A stretch of 64,000 nucleotides of DNA, taken from Setaria digitata. Lineage: Eukaryota > Nematoda > Chromadorea > Rhabditida > Setariidae. Below, in pieces: positions 50,560-64,000 of the stretch. Location: NCBI GenBank assembly GCA_003640385.1, contig RCAB01000110.1, positions 97,894 through 161,893 on the forward strand. The letters run 5' to 3'. Under the pieces are notes generated by a model. The model had not been told where the DNA came from, did not search any database, and saw only the letters and a list, made by a program, of their open reading frames with translations. The position numbers and the translations under genes are program-made. How positions within the stretch are numbered: position 1 is the first letter of the stretch; every line of letters begins with the position of its first letter.

Positions 50560-53500
50560 TCCTGAAATTTTTTTTTTTTTTTCTGATCTTGACACAACTA
50601 ATTTTCCAGTTTTTACATTTAAAAGATTCTTTTTAACGATTTGAAATATCATAATTTTTAAGAGGTTAAAGTTCGTTTGTGCATATTTAACTGCTTATAC
50701 ATTCTTACTCTTCTGTTTATTTATTTTTTTTAAAGGTTTTTTTTTTCCGCTGTTTCAAACATTTTTAATGCGCAATATTGTAAAAAAAAAAAAAATCTAT
50801 ATTTGAACTACTTAATCTTTTAGCTCAAGGTCATTTTTGCTTTAGAGAGCTTTTTCATTGTTTTAAATAAAGGCCAGGAATTTACTTTTCTTAATCGCTA
50901 TTCTCAGCTTATTGTTTGATAAGAGTTCCAGTAGTAGTGTAGTAAGTCTCATTGCCCTCAGTGTAGTTGCTTTTTTTTGAGTTTTGATAATTTATTGCAT
51001 TAGATTCTGCAGTTTCTTATAAAATCAGAGCTAACATTCGAAGATCTTATTCTGATTTACAAATAGAATTTTTTTTTTTTGCAAGTGTTTTTTGTGGTAA
51101 TGAAAAAAATTATTGAGAAATCGATCTAATAATTTGACTGTTGCAAATGAGAGCTATCCATGGAAATTCCCTTTAATCGTTTAGGAGAAAAAATGGGCTT
51201 TAATAGCTTGAGCATATGAGAAATCTGCTTTAATTGCTGTTATTTAGTTAGTTCCGTATTAGGTTTGAAAGGCAGGAATTGTTTTTTTTTCATGTTTTTC
51301 TTCAAATGGACGATTTTACTATTTCGTCAGTAATGGGAGATTGTATAATTAAATGAAAGCTAGGACATTGAAATGTTTGGTATTTTATTAATAAATTTGC
51401 CACAAAATATAATTAAATTAGGAACAAAACACATTTATTTCACTTTGTATCACTCTCCCTATTCCTGAACTCGGAAATCGTCGTATACTCTACGGCATTC
51501 TGTGATTATCTCTTTTTTCCAATCTTTTGTTTTATACTTTAAACATATATCTTTTATAAGTGCATATTTATTTAAAATTTTGGATTAGCTGAAGATCTCT
51601 TTTTAGAGTTTGAAGACCTTTATATTCTTATCTCTTCGCAGTATGGCAGTTCTTTATTGCTTGATTACATATTTACTGCATTTTTTCTTCTATTTTTACT
51701 ATGACAAATTACTTTGATTATACATTTCGCTTCAGTATTTGTTCTATATCTTATCTCTTTCTGTCCACATTTTATACTTAATCTAGTCTTGCTATATTTT
51801 CTTAAGTATAGGTTTGTCTTGTATCTCTGCGTAAATATTTTTTCTTTAAGTACTCTCTCTATATGTTTTTTCCCCATTTTTGAAGAAACCTTTGCTCTGC
51901 TTGTTCAAGTTCAAAAAGCGTTTTATCATTTGATAGATTTGGTTGCTTACGAAGAGCTTAAAACATTGCATTTGCGTGAAATATAGGATACTTCACTATC
52001 AACTTTTATTGGAAATTCGTGAAATGTTATTGAAGGAAGTCTCAAGCTTTCAAATTGCTTCATTAGTTTAATATACTATTTTATGGTTCAGGAGATGCAG
52101 ATCGCATGACACTACTCATTAAATTAGTTACTGCATTTAGATCGAGATGATTATTGCTTAGAAGAACGAGCACTTTCCTATCATTTTTCAACCTTCCACA
52201 AGTGAACACTCTATCACTTTTATTCCATTTAATTGAAATTAAACAAAAACATTGTGATACTTTTTATTTATTCAATACAGTAATAAGGACAACATCTAAC
52301 AGTGATGTATACGGACAGACACATACACATTTCTGTTTGACGAGTTTTTCATAGCATAAGGTGGATGATGTTTTTGCTCATGTTATTATTGCTGGTAAAA
52401 ATTGTGGCAACTGTGTTGGTGACATTTTGCTTCCTTTGAAATTTTCCTCTCCGACATATTTCATTTTACACTTTTTGTTACTCACGAATTTCCCATTCTC
52501 TTACTACTTATTTGCTCAGTTACCTGCGTGTTAGTCACCAATCTACTCGAGAACTAGTCGCATGATTGCACTGGTCTTATGCATATTACTCTTTCCAACT
52601 CATTTTTTGGATTTCGGTATATCGGTAAGAATGCTTTTGATGGAGCAAGTCTTTCGAATGGAATTTATCGCTCCATTTTAAGATAGTTTCATGTACAAAA
52701 AGAATTTCATGGAAAATGCGATAAATTAGTAGGTTTATTTACTTTAGTAGCAGTTTTATGCTACTTACTTCATTATTCCACTAATTCATTTATGATATAA
52801 CTTCTGTCAGTATCTCTGTTGAATCAGATGAGTGAGATATTCGTGTGTGAGAGAAAGTGTTAACTGAGACGAGCAGGAGAGAGAAAGCCACTCTCTGAAT
52901 TCATTTTTAATGACATTATGCCTTTAGAATTGTGCTTTTTAGAGCTTGCAACATTATTCATTTCAAGTCGGTTGGATAATCTTCACTTTTAACGTTCTTC
53001 AGCATCGATTTCTTGGATGACTTATGCATGCTACAATTTTGCTTCTTTCTGTATTAATCTTTTCTCTGACTGGACGTTTTAATAATTAATTCTTCTTTTC
53101 GATGCTTCAAAAAAAAAGACTTTTCCCAAGAATTTTTTTTTTTTTTTTTTTATAGTACACATAGTTCATATTTGTATATATAAAAGATGTATGCTGAGTA
53201 TTCACCTTATAATGAATGAATTGTTACTGCTTTATCGCCATTGCTACTATTATTATTATTATTATTAATTATTGTTTGAGCTTTAAACATGTTCACGAAT
53301 CGAGGAATACCGGTGCACAATTTTTCAGTAATTAGCAAGACTTTTTTTTTTTTTTTTTTTTTAACGCTCTCATTAAAAAAAAAAAAGAAATTAGAAATTC
53401 CTGTTATCGATAACTATAGCGAGGAGAGAAACTTTTGGTGCTTGTTTATTACCTCGCATTTTCTTGGTAATGGAAAATGGTGTTTTTGTCCAAAATATTT

Positions 53501-54566
53501 TCGAAATCTAAAATACATACATCAGTTATTTTCATAAAAACCGACTTTAAAGTGATATATTTCTGATGTGAGAATATAAAAGTAAATGGATGAATAAATA
53601 ATTTTATTGTTCAGAATATATGGATCCACTTTTAATATATATATTTGTGCATTAGCTCATATCGTCATCTCATTCCTTTCTAATGATAAAATTGATCAAG
53701 ATGAGTGAATATCAAAAGAGATTTTGGCAATAATATTTTGTTTCCCGAGTTAGAAAAGGTTTTAAATTGTAAGGTCGATATTGTTGTTTTGTTTTCGATA
53801 TTTAAGAAAGAGAAGAGACATGAATATATAATAGAAAGCATTATTTATTGTAGGATTTCGCAATTATTTCATCATCTTTTGTTTTTCAAGATTTAAAAAA
53901 TAAAACTTTCCTTAGTTTCTTAAGTTAGGACAAGGAAGTGCACATAAAAGGATTGGAATGATGATGTAAATAACGTGTAAATTAAAAACTGAGATATTTA
54001 ATATTTTGTTGTAAGATATTGGTTGCATCCAATACTTTCTCATTTGTAGTTGCAGCTGCAAAAGTGAATGGTTGGAAAAAAGTATCTGACATGAGTATAC
54101 TGCGAAGTTAGACCTGAATATGCCGAGATCAATTAGGTCGTAGAGGAAATATATTGTTGAGAGTATGGAAAGGTCCCTGAACTTCTTCGAAAGTGGTGAT
54201 TTTTTTTTTTTTTCATGACTGCATTGATTCAAAATGATTTTTCATCATGTTTAAAAATGTCGTGTCATATCGGCGTTAGTGTGTACATTGTTGGGATTGA
54301 ACTTTGGTGAAGCGCAGATGAATAGTTGCTTCATTTATGTTAGCTAATTAAAAAGGAATAATGAAGATGATAGGGATGAGAAAAAAAAAAAAAAAAAGTA
54401 TAGATGAATGACTAAATTCCTTTTATCACCAATCTAATCCTTCTGCAAAATTCATCTTTCCAAGTACAGTTTCATTCAAACATTGGATACAGTAACAATT
54501 TGACATTCACGTATTTCTCTCCTCTATTAGGGAAAATAAAAAGCTATCATTATGATTCTTTGTCAG

Positions 54567-54743
54567 TTTTGATGCGTTTTTAATCCTGCATATTTCTTTA
54601 TGCAAAGTCGAATGAAATTAATGGTATTCGTCACATGGATTCATTTGGCTTCAAAAATNATTTTGATGCGCTTTTAATCCTGCATATTTAAGTCGAATGA
54701 AATTAATGGTATTCGTCACATGGATTCATTTGGCTTCAAAAAT
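54567..54743. repeat. Direct duplication flanking an assembly N
   Basis: The 92 bases at 54567-54658 recur at 54661-54743 after the N at 54659, with one substitution and a 9-base deletion in the second copy. The pattern matches the other three N positions. Confidence 0.92.
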
Positions 54744-57700
54744 CCTAATCTTTGGCAGAAAATAACGTAGCCTCTGGTTCATGCTTTTATTATGTAACAG
54801 TATAATATCACCTCGGATAGTTTAATGCTAATAGTTTCACCGTAAATGTTGGTGCAGGAAGTTGAAATCAATCAGTAAAACTTATAAAACTTTCAACCTT
54901 CCTGGATGATTTTGTTTTCTTGTATTTTTGAAGTGATTCGATGCCGAAAAATTACTCCTCATCCTTCTTCCTCCTATCGTAAATTCCTCCCATTTTGATT
55001 TCTCATTACTCATTAATGTTACTTGAAAAATTATCAAAAATCACGAAACGAAGTTTTTTATAGTATTTCATGGCTTGCTCAATTTGTTGGAAGATAATAA
55101 AAACTACTGTATTACAAAATTTTCTAATTAATTTTCTCCTATATAAATAAAAAAAACTTTTGATTCCTGTAGCACTCATTTCTGCACTTTCATTACCGAA
55201 GTATATTTTTTAGTGCTAGTTTGGGAATTTTATCAAATCTTATTTTCGTAAAAAAGTTCCGAACTTTATTTATTTCCATTCTCAATTAATTTATGAGCAC
55301 AAAGGACTGGAGAAATCTTTTCCTGCAGTGGTAATGCAACATTAACATAATTTGTATAAGACTTAACTATAATTCAAATATACAAATTAAAATTTCCTTT
55401 TAGCTTGTTATCTCTACATATTTCTATTCCTCTATTATCCATCATAGAAACGTTCATCCTTTTCACTTTTTTACTTTTTACTTTTCTTACCATTTTCCTT
55501 TTGCTTACCAATGCATAAATTGCAAAATCTATAAGCAGGCATAGCGGTGATTTTAGATATTTTTCCTGTACTGGCCTACCTCTTTCTACTGAACTAATTT
55601 TTCCTTACCTTTTAAGTATTTTTCAGATAAGCTTGGGATGGCCAATAGAATAGAAAAATCTTGTACCTCTGCTCTACTTCTTTCTATCACTTTTTACTTT
55701 GTTTGCTATAGCAGTGAAATTTGTTCTTATTAGTTCGTCTCTTTTAGTCGTGTGCAATTACTTCTTTAACTTATAGATCTAAAACGTGAATTTGGTGGCA
55801 TCAGAAGTAAAGAGAAATAGGTTATCGAAACTGGAGTGCGAAGTTATTTGCGGATATTTGTCATCTTTTGAGTTGACGAAAATTAGCTGACAGTAAGGTA
55901 AGCTGACTTCGGATTTTTTTCTTTGTTTGTTTTGTGAGTTTTCAGTACACAGAAGTTTCAAGAGAAAAATTACTGTAATTTATTTGTCTTTTGAAAATTG
56001 CTAACAGAGGAGGTTAGGTTAAAATAATGGCGATCAGGTTGGCTGATTTTTCAATAAGGCAGTATTATTTGTTCGACGATTGGTCATGCATACCTTCTAG
56101 ATTTTTATTTTTATTTTTTTACTTTACTAACAAAGAAAAAAAAAAAACCATTAGCAATGCCAGATATAAATTTTGAAAAAGGTTGGAGATGAAGCGTTTA
56201 TCTGATTGTGATTCTTTATTTCGTTAGATTGTTATGTTAGTATGTTCTATCTTTTACTTACGCATTCATGGATGTCCTTTAGCACTGATAATATCTAATC
56301 TGGAGCAAGGTTATTTGGTCATTCTCTTCCTTTGAATATGTTTCCTTTTTCCCTTCCAGTTTACTCTGAAAAGAATTTCTGTGCAGGTATTATCCCTTAG
56401 CTTCATTTTATAAATAGCATATTTGCACTCCTTTTACTTGTTAGCGTTGCATGATCCTGCAATATTACCACTAATGAGTTCTACTAGATGAGGATGCTAG
56501 AATTTTTCCCTTAGTTGAGCAAGATATTCATTAGAATTGCTTTAAAAAAAAAAAAAAACTCATTTTCTTCAAACTAAAATGTTTTCTGTGAAATATGGCT
56601 GCGAAATATAGTTCTGCATTCAATTACATCAGTAGCTATTCTTTTATTTCTGAAGTCAGTTTTCCATATTTTTTTAACTCTCTGTAAGTGATTTCATCTG
56701 ATTATTTCCGGCAAGGTGTGCGAATATAAAATTGCAGACATTTTCTTTTGCTTTATACCTGTGTATTATTGACCAATGCATTTTTTCACCGCCATGTGTT
56801 CCTGTGTTGTGGAACTGAAATATCTATACAGTCTTTGCATTTTTCATTATTCTATATGCATTTTAATTTTTCTATCAATACTTGTTCCAAAATTAACAGT
56901 GTGGAAGAGTAGCGAACGAAAGAAATTAGTCATTTTTGTTTCGTATTTGAAATTCGACGAATGACAGGTCAGCATTTAATTGCAGAAATTAATGAATTAA
57001 TCTTAGTGTGACTTCTACTTTTTAGGTACATTAGTCAGCGACTTGCTATACAATCACGATATACTTGGTTCATACCAAGTTTCCGTCCTGTTAGCAGGAC
57101 AAAAACTTCTAACTTGATTTAATCTGATAAAACAGAGCTCCTCCAACCAAAGGAATTAATTTTAAACTCTAACTTAATAATTTTATCAAACGATGGCCCA
57201 ACTCATTCTAATGATTTGCTATTGATTTTGCTTTTTCTGGATAAAATTTTCAATAAAATTTTCACGTGAATGCTACAAACAGAAGTCATCCCGTTCATTT
57301 TATTTCTAAGTAGATAATTTAGACTTCATGTTGGAAATCAGTTCGTTTCCATTGTTTGTGTAAATCTGGAGTTGTGTATTTCTTTTATTTTGGAAGTTTT
57401 TATAAAAACCGATGCGTTTTATTATTTATTTATTTTTTTTTATTCTCCACTGTTTTATGTTATTATCATTTTTACCGATAGTTATATTAATTGTATATGG
57501 TGCTAGAAATTAAACATGGCATATTCATGCTAATCTCGTAAGATGATACTGATCCTTTAGTTATTTCGTAAGACTATTTCAAAGAATGCAGCACTGACAG
57601 TCTTACTGTTGACCAACATTTCGAAGAACGAAGTGTAGGGAAAAGAAATTGGACGTCAGGAAATGAGGTAAAACCTGGTAATGTTAAAGAGTTATGTGTG

Positions 57701-57819
57701 GATGTAAGATAACGTTGGTCAGAATTACTTTTCATTTCCCATGGGGGCTTTTTGAATGTAATTAAATAAGAATTTCATTACAAGAGGAAGATTTAAAATT
57801 TTCTCCTAAATCTGTTTTC

Positions 57820-57833
57820 TTTTTCATCTGCAG

Positions 57834-57836
<3 letters not shown>
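57820..57836 (+). promoter_or_regulatory. 3' splice site directly at the mpk-1 start codon
   Basis: The sequence TTTTTCATCTGCAG ends at 57833 and the ATG starts at 57834, leaving no 5' UTR base. In nematodes this arrangement usually marks a spliced-leader trans-splice site or a cis acceptor from a non-coding exon. Either would make ATG the first codon after the junction. Confidence 0.6.
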
Positions 57837-60675
<2,839 letters not shown>

Positions 60676-63600
60676 AAAAAGAGACACGTTTAAAAGCTTT
60701 AAATGCTTTTCGATTGCAATCTTTCATCATCTGAATCGTGATTTTGAATAGTTTCTAAATGCATTTTTTTTTTTTTCTTAATGTTTTGGTTCAAATCAGA
60801 AAAGTTTGCCGCGTTCATCTATGTTCATTTCTGATTCGGATGAATATGAAGAAATTATAGAAATTTTGCACTCTTTGATCCTCCTAGATCATATTTAGAT
60901 TAATCCCATTAAATTTTGAAATCATCATTCCGAATGATGGAATCAATTAAACAAAAGTCATTTACGGTTATGTTTGTTTCATGTTTTGTTGACACTTTTA
61001 AAAATTTGCTTCATTTTTTTTTTTCTTGATAATTTATGTTCAGACGGGGAATTTTAAGTTATCATTTTGCAGACTCACTTGTCTGATCTTAAAGCGAATG
61101 CTGTATTTACCGAATTGTTGATTTAAATTCTTCGTACTTATTAATGATATTTAGTGAGTTCTGAAGAAAAGTTGAAATCTAAAACTCTGGAGTAATCATT
61201 TATTGATCTCGGAGCAGTCTGAAACCCTTGGGAAGGACTTATCGGGACGATACTTAATTCTACCTGTGACACTGCTGTTTTATTTGGACCAATGGTGATT
61301 ATTTTTTCTTTACTCCGCTTTTTTTATTTCATTCTGAAACTTGATTATCAGTGTTTTAGTTCTCTGTTCAAAGCTTTAACCTTGTGTTGGCGGTATATGG
61401 TATATGTTAAGTGTTCTAGTATGTAAGCAGTTACTGGAATTCGAGAAATTCAAAGTTACTGCCCTACCTGTATTTGTTCAACCTTTTCTATAAGTTCTAA
61501 TGTTTATCATTTTCGCTTTCGCTGAATTGTTACAGTTACAGACTGTTAACATTTTGTTTACTAAATCAAGTCGAAACTTCGCCTAAACAGCAAAATTTGT
61601 TTAGACAATTCAAGATTTAAAAGAGAACTTATTATTAATATTAAGATTCAAAAGAGGGAAGTCTTATCGATATCAAAGTTTACTCCAAGGTGCGTGTGTT
61701 ACTTTTCCATTCCATTTTTTCAATGTTATATATATTAGCGGTTTTTTTTTTTTCGTGCATAATATGAAATCCTGTGATATTTTCTGTTCTGTAATTATTA
61801 TGTAATTGTTCTTGCTGAATATATATATTTTTTTCTATTGCTAATGACATAGGATTTCATGTTTTCTTTTTTTCTTTCTGAAAATTTCTCAAAGAAATAA
61901 ACTCAAATAAATTTTGAGTTTATTTCCGAGTTGGAAAATTATTTTTCTTTCGGCATTTATTATAAGACATATGCTTTCACATTTCGTTTTTTTTTTTTTT
62001 TTTTTTTTGAGTGATAAATTTGATTAAAACTCGTTAGTTCTATGCGTTATATATATGGTCACTATTGTTGGTCAGACCGCGGACTTTCCAGTACATCGCG
62101 GATATTGTTATTGATTGGAGAACAATAGAAGAGATGATTAAAATTGTTAGAAAGAAAAAAAAAAAAAAAGAAAAATGTTTGTGGACTGCTAGAGTTATTG
62201 CTTTTTGTTTTCAAATGTTGAACTGAATGAAAATTTTTCTTCTGTGTGTGCCCACTTCTGCAATTCATCTATTTTAATTCCTGGCTCATTTCATTTCACT
62301 TTCCACAATCACTTGCACTGCTTTTCCTCAACTTCACTTCCACGCCATCATGTTCAGGATTCGAATTGTGTCTTAGTGGGTTTGATTGAATAGCAAACGA
62401 ATATCATTGTCTCTCGTCTAACGCAATTTATTATTTGAGCTTCAAATAAAACAGTAAGTTTCGACAGTTACCATAGTTTCGTTGATAATCGTGGAACTTA
62501 TGAAGTGGCTAAAGTTAATGTGAAGTGACTTCTGAGGATTCGCGAGATATTATGAAGATTATTTATCATGATTATAACCGGGTATGGCTCTATTGTAGCG
62601 TGACCAAGGTTGAATTCGTCAAGCAGATGGAATCGACTTGTGGTACTGCGAAACAGGCTGCTTCCAAATTAGTTGATGGAGATGTATCAGTGGTTGTTGA
62701 TGGTGTAAAATTGGAAAGAAGGTAACTTAGATACGTTTATGTTGTGTTTTATCAGGATAGAGATTTTCATGATTATTTTAACTCAAAGCGGTATTTGTTC
62801 TTTGGCCCTCTAATTAAATTCCTAATGATTTTTGCGTTTTTTTTTTTTGACACTGAAATGCTTCAAATTTGGAAAATTTGCCAACCGATTCAGTGAAGTC
62901 CTTGAGAGAATTATGTGGCCAATTGATTTATTCAAAATTTTAATCATTTTATATTGTTAGAGACTACTGTTTCGTATAGGAAAGCATAAAGTGTTTTTGG
63001 TTTTGATTTAGTGAATTTATCATCTTTTGTATCTATCGCCATGATACGCGACAAATTAGATATAATTTATCATATATTATCATCATTCATCATTATTTGA
63101 TGTTTAAATATAGTCAAATGTCTCGATCTGTTTTGAGAAGTAGAAATTTATGGGATTTGATAGATATGTTGAACCAGTATCATTATTATATTCACTTATA
63201 TAAAAGTTGTTTTTGTAAACATTTAGTAAAGCATGTAGTTGATGTGGTAACTTTCATCTTTTGATTCCGTGAAAGAAAAGGTTCATCTATCTGGATCAGA
63301 AGTGTAGTTGCTTTCCAAGTTTCTATTTAAAGATCATGGTATACTCGTCTTCCCGCTTCTATGGAGGACAATCACTGATAAGGGCTAATGATAGTAGTCA
63401 GGTTAATGGTTCTACTGGGATTGAAAGGTTTATTTATTTATCTCACTGTGCCAGATGATGTTTTAATCGACCAGACAGTCTGTCCATGCGATTCGTTTGT
63501 TAATGGGTTAGTGTTGACTGATCTTCTCTCTCCTCTGATTATTCTACCTAAGATTCTTCCATATGTCGTTCGTTGTTTTCTTGAATTAGCAAACACTTTT

Positions 63601-64000
63601 AGTAGTAAGCGATTATGGTTAGTGCTAGAATTTAGTTTTCATTGACTGACTATGGCTAAAAATTCTGAAGTTCCAAAAGTTCTTCCATCAAGCAGTAAGT
63701 AATTTCTCGATAGCAAATGTTATGTTATAAAATTGCTATATAAGCTTTTTTGTAGTCGCTAAGACCTAATTTGTATTCTTGCCCTGATAATTTCATCCTT
63801 TTAAACTTTTGTGGAGCTTATATCTAATTAGTCTGTATTTAATTACTAAATGAAAGAGTGCGCTTTGAAAAAGAAAAACTAAATGAAAGATACACTTCAG
63901 GATTTATCATATCAAAATGATAAGCAAATCAAATAAGCTGATGAGTTGCAGAAATTGATCTGAAATAATTGTAATAAGTTTTTTTTTTTTTTTTTTTTTT
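60676..64000. other. mpk-1 3' flank; no supported gene
   Basis: The left part holds the mpk-1 3' UTR. A small inverted repeat with 14-bp arms lies at 61894-61926. The open frame at 62525-62725 lacks an ATG at its left end but has coding-like composition before a possible donor (AAG then GTAACT at about 62722). A hydrophobic ATG frame at 63388-63645 has no motif. The window ends in a T run of at least 21 bases. Confidence 0.45.
61894..61926. repeat. Inverted repeat, 14-bp arms
   Basis: GAAATAAACTCAAA at 61894-61907 pairs exactly with 61913-61926 around a 5-nt spacer, about 1.2 kb downstream of the mpk-1 stop. It may be a 3'-end hairpin; function is unknown. Confidence 0.75.

Larger units (their letters stand above)
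45671..57833. other. 12-kb gene-poor region
   Basis: I find no gene here. The first kilobase probably holds the zinc-finger 3' UTR, with an AATAAA at 46762-46767 as a candidate poly(A) signal. A GC-richer patch lies at about 47860-47960. Many A and T runs occur (for example near 47515, 48570, 49440, 50150, 53350 and 54385). Short open frames at 47186-47386 (minus, true ATG) and 51885-51986 (plus) have protein-like composition but no motif or splice support. The right part is probably mpk-1 upstream regulatory sequence or non-coding 5' exons. Confidence 0.5.

Noticed and set aside
62525..62725. Small gene downstream of mpk-1
   Set aside because: No ATG at its left end, no recognised motif and only one possible donor; too weak to call.
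63388..63645. Hydrophobic 85-codon ATG frame
   Set aside because: AT-rich DNA often gives such Leu/Val/Phe-rich frames; no splice or family support.

Overview
The window looks like nuclear DNA of a parasitic nematode, most likely a filarial worm. It is very AT-rich, has many homopolymer A and T runs, and its genes are cut into short exons by GT-AG introns ending in TTTCAG-type acceptors. The proteins are animal and nematode-like: a DPY-19 C-mannosyltransferase, an ecdysone-receptor-type nuclear receptor (known from filarial worms and absent from Caenorhabditis) and an ERK MAP kinase. There are no bacterial features, operons, CRISPR arrays or recognisable transposons.

Layout. (1) 583-2730, minus strand: a five-exon gene of unknown function, 5' end not found, with one exon partly repeated beside an assembly N. 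(2) 5541-15927, plus: dpy-19, 17 exons, nearly complete; only the extreme N-terminus is missing. (3) 17406-22314, plus: EcR, nine exons, with a C4 zinc-finger DNA-binding domain, a ligand-binding domain and polyglutamine tracts at both ends. (4) 29125-45670, plus (possible first exon at 25499): a giant gene of about 43 exons encoding roughly 2,100 residues with about 30 C2H2-like fingers, an HMG-box-like N-terminal segment and an LxCxE motif. LIN-13/POGZ is the best family guess. (5) 45671-57833: about 12 kb with no gene I can support. (6) 57834-60675, plus: mpk-1/ERK, eight exons, complete. (7) 60676-64000: 3' flank with no convincing gene.

The four recognised plus-strand genes have unrelated jobs: ER protein glycosylation, steroid-hormone-controlled transcription and moulting, probable chromatin repression, and Ras-ERK signalling. 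They are not a cassette, although EcR, LIN-13-type proteins and ERK all act in nematode development and germline or vulval fate.

All four single-N positions (2021, 5357, 39132, 54659) lie between near-identical direct repeats that differ by small indels. This points to contig joins that failed to collapse, not to biology. Exon models were built by eye from protein similarity, reading phase and splice consensus; no transcript data were available.
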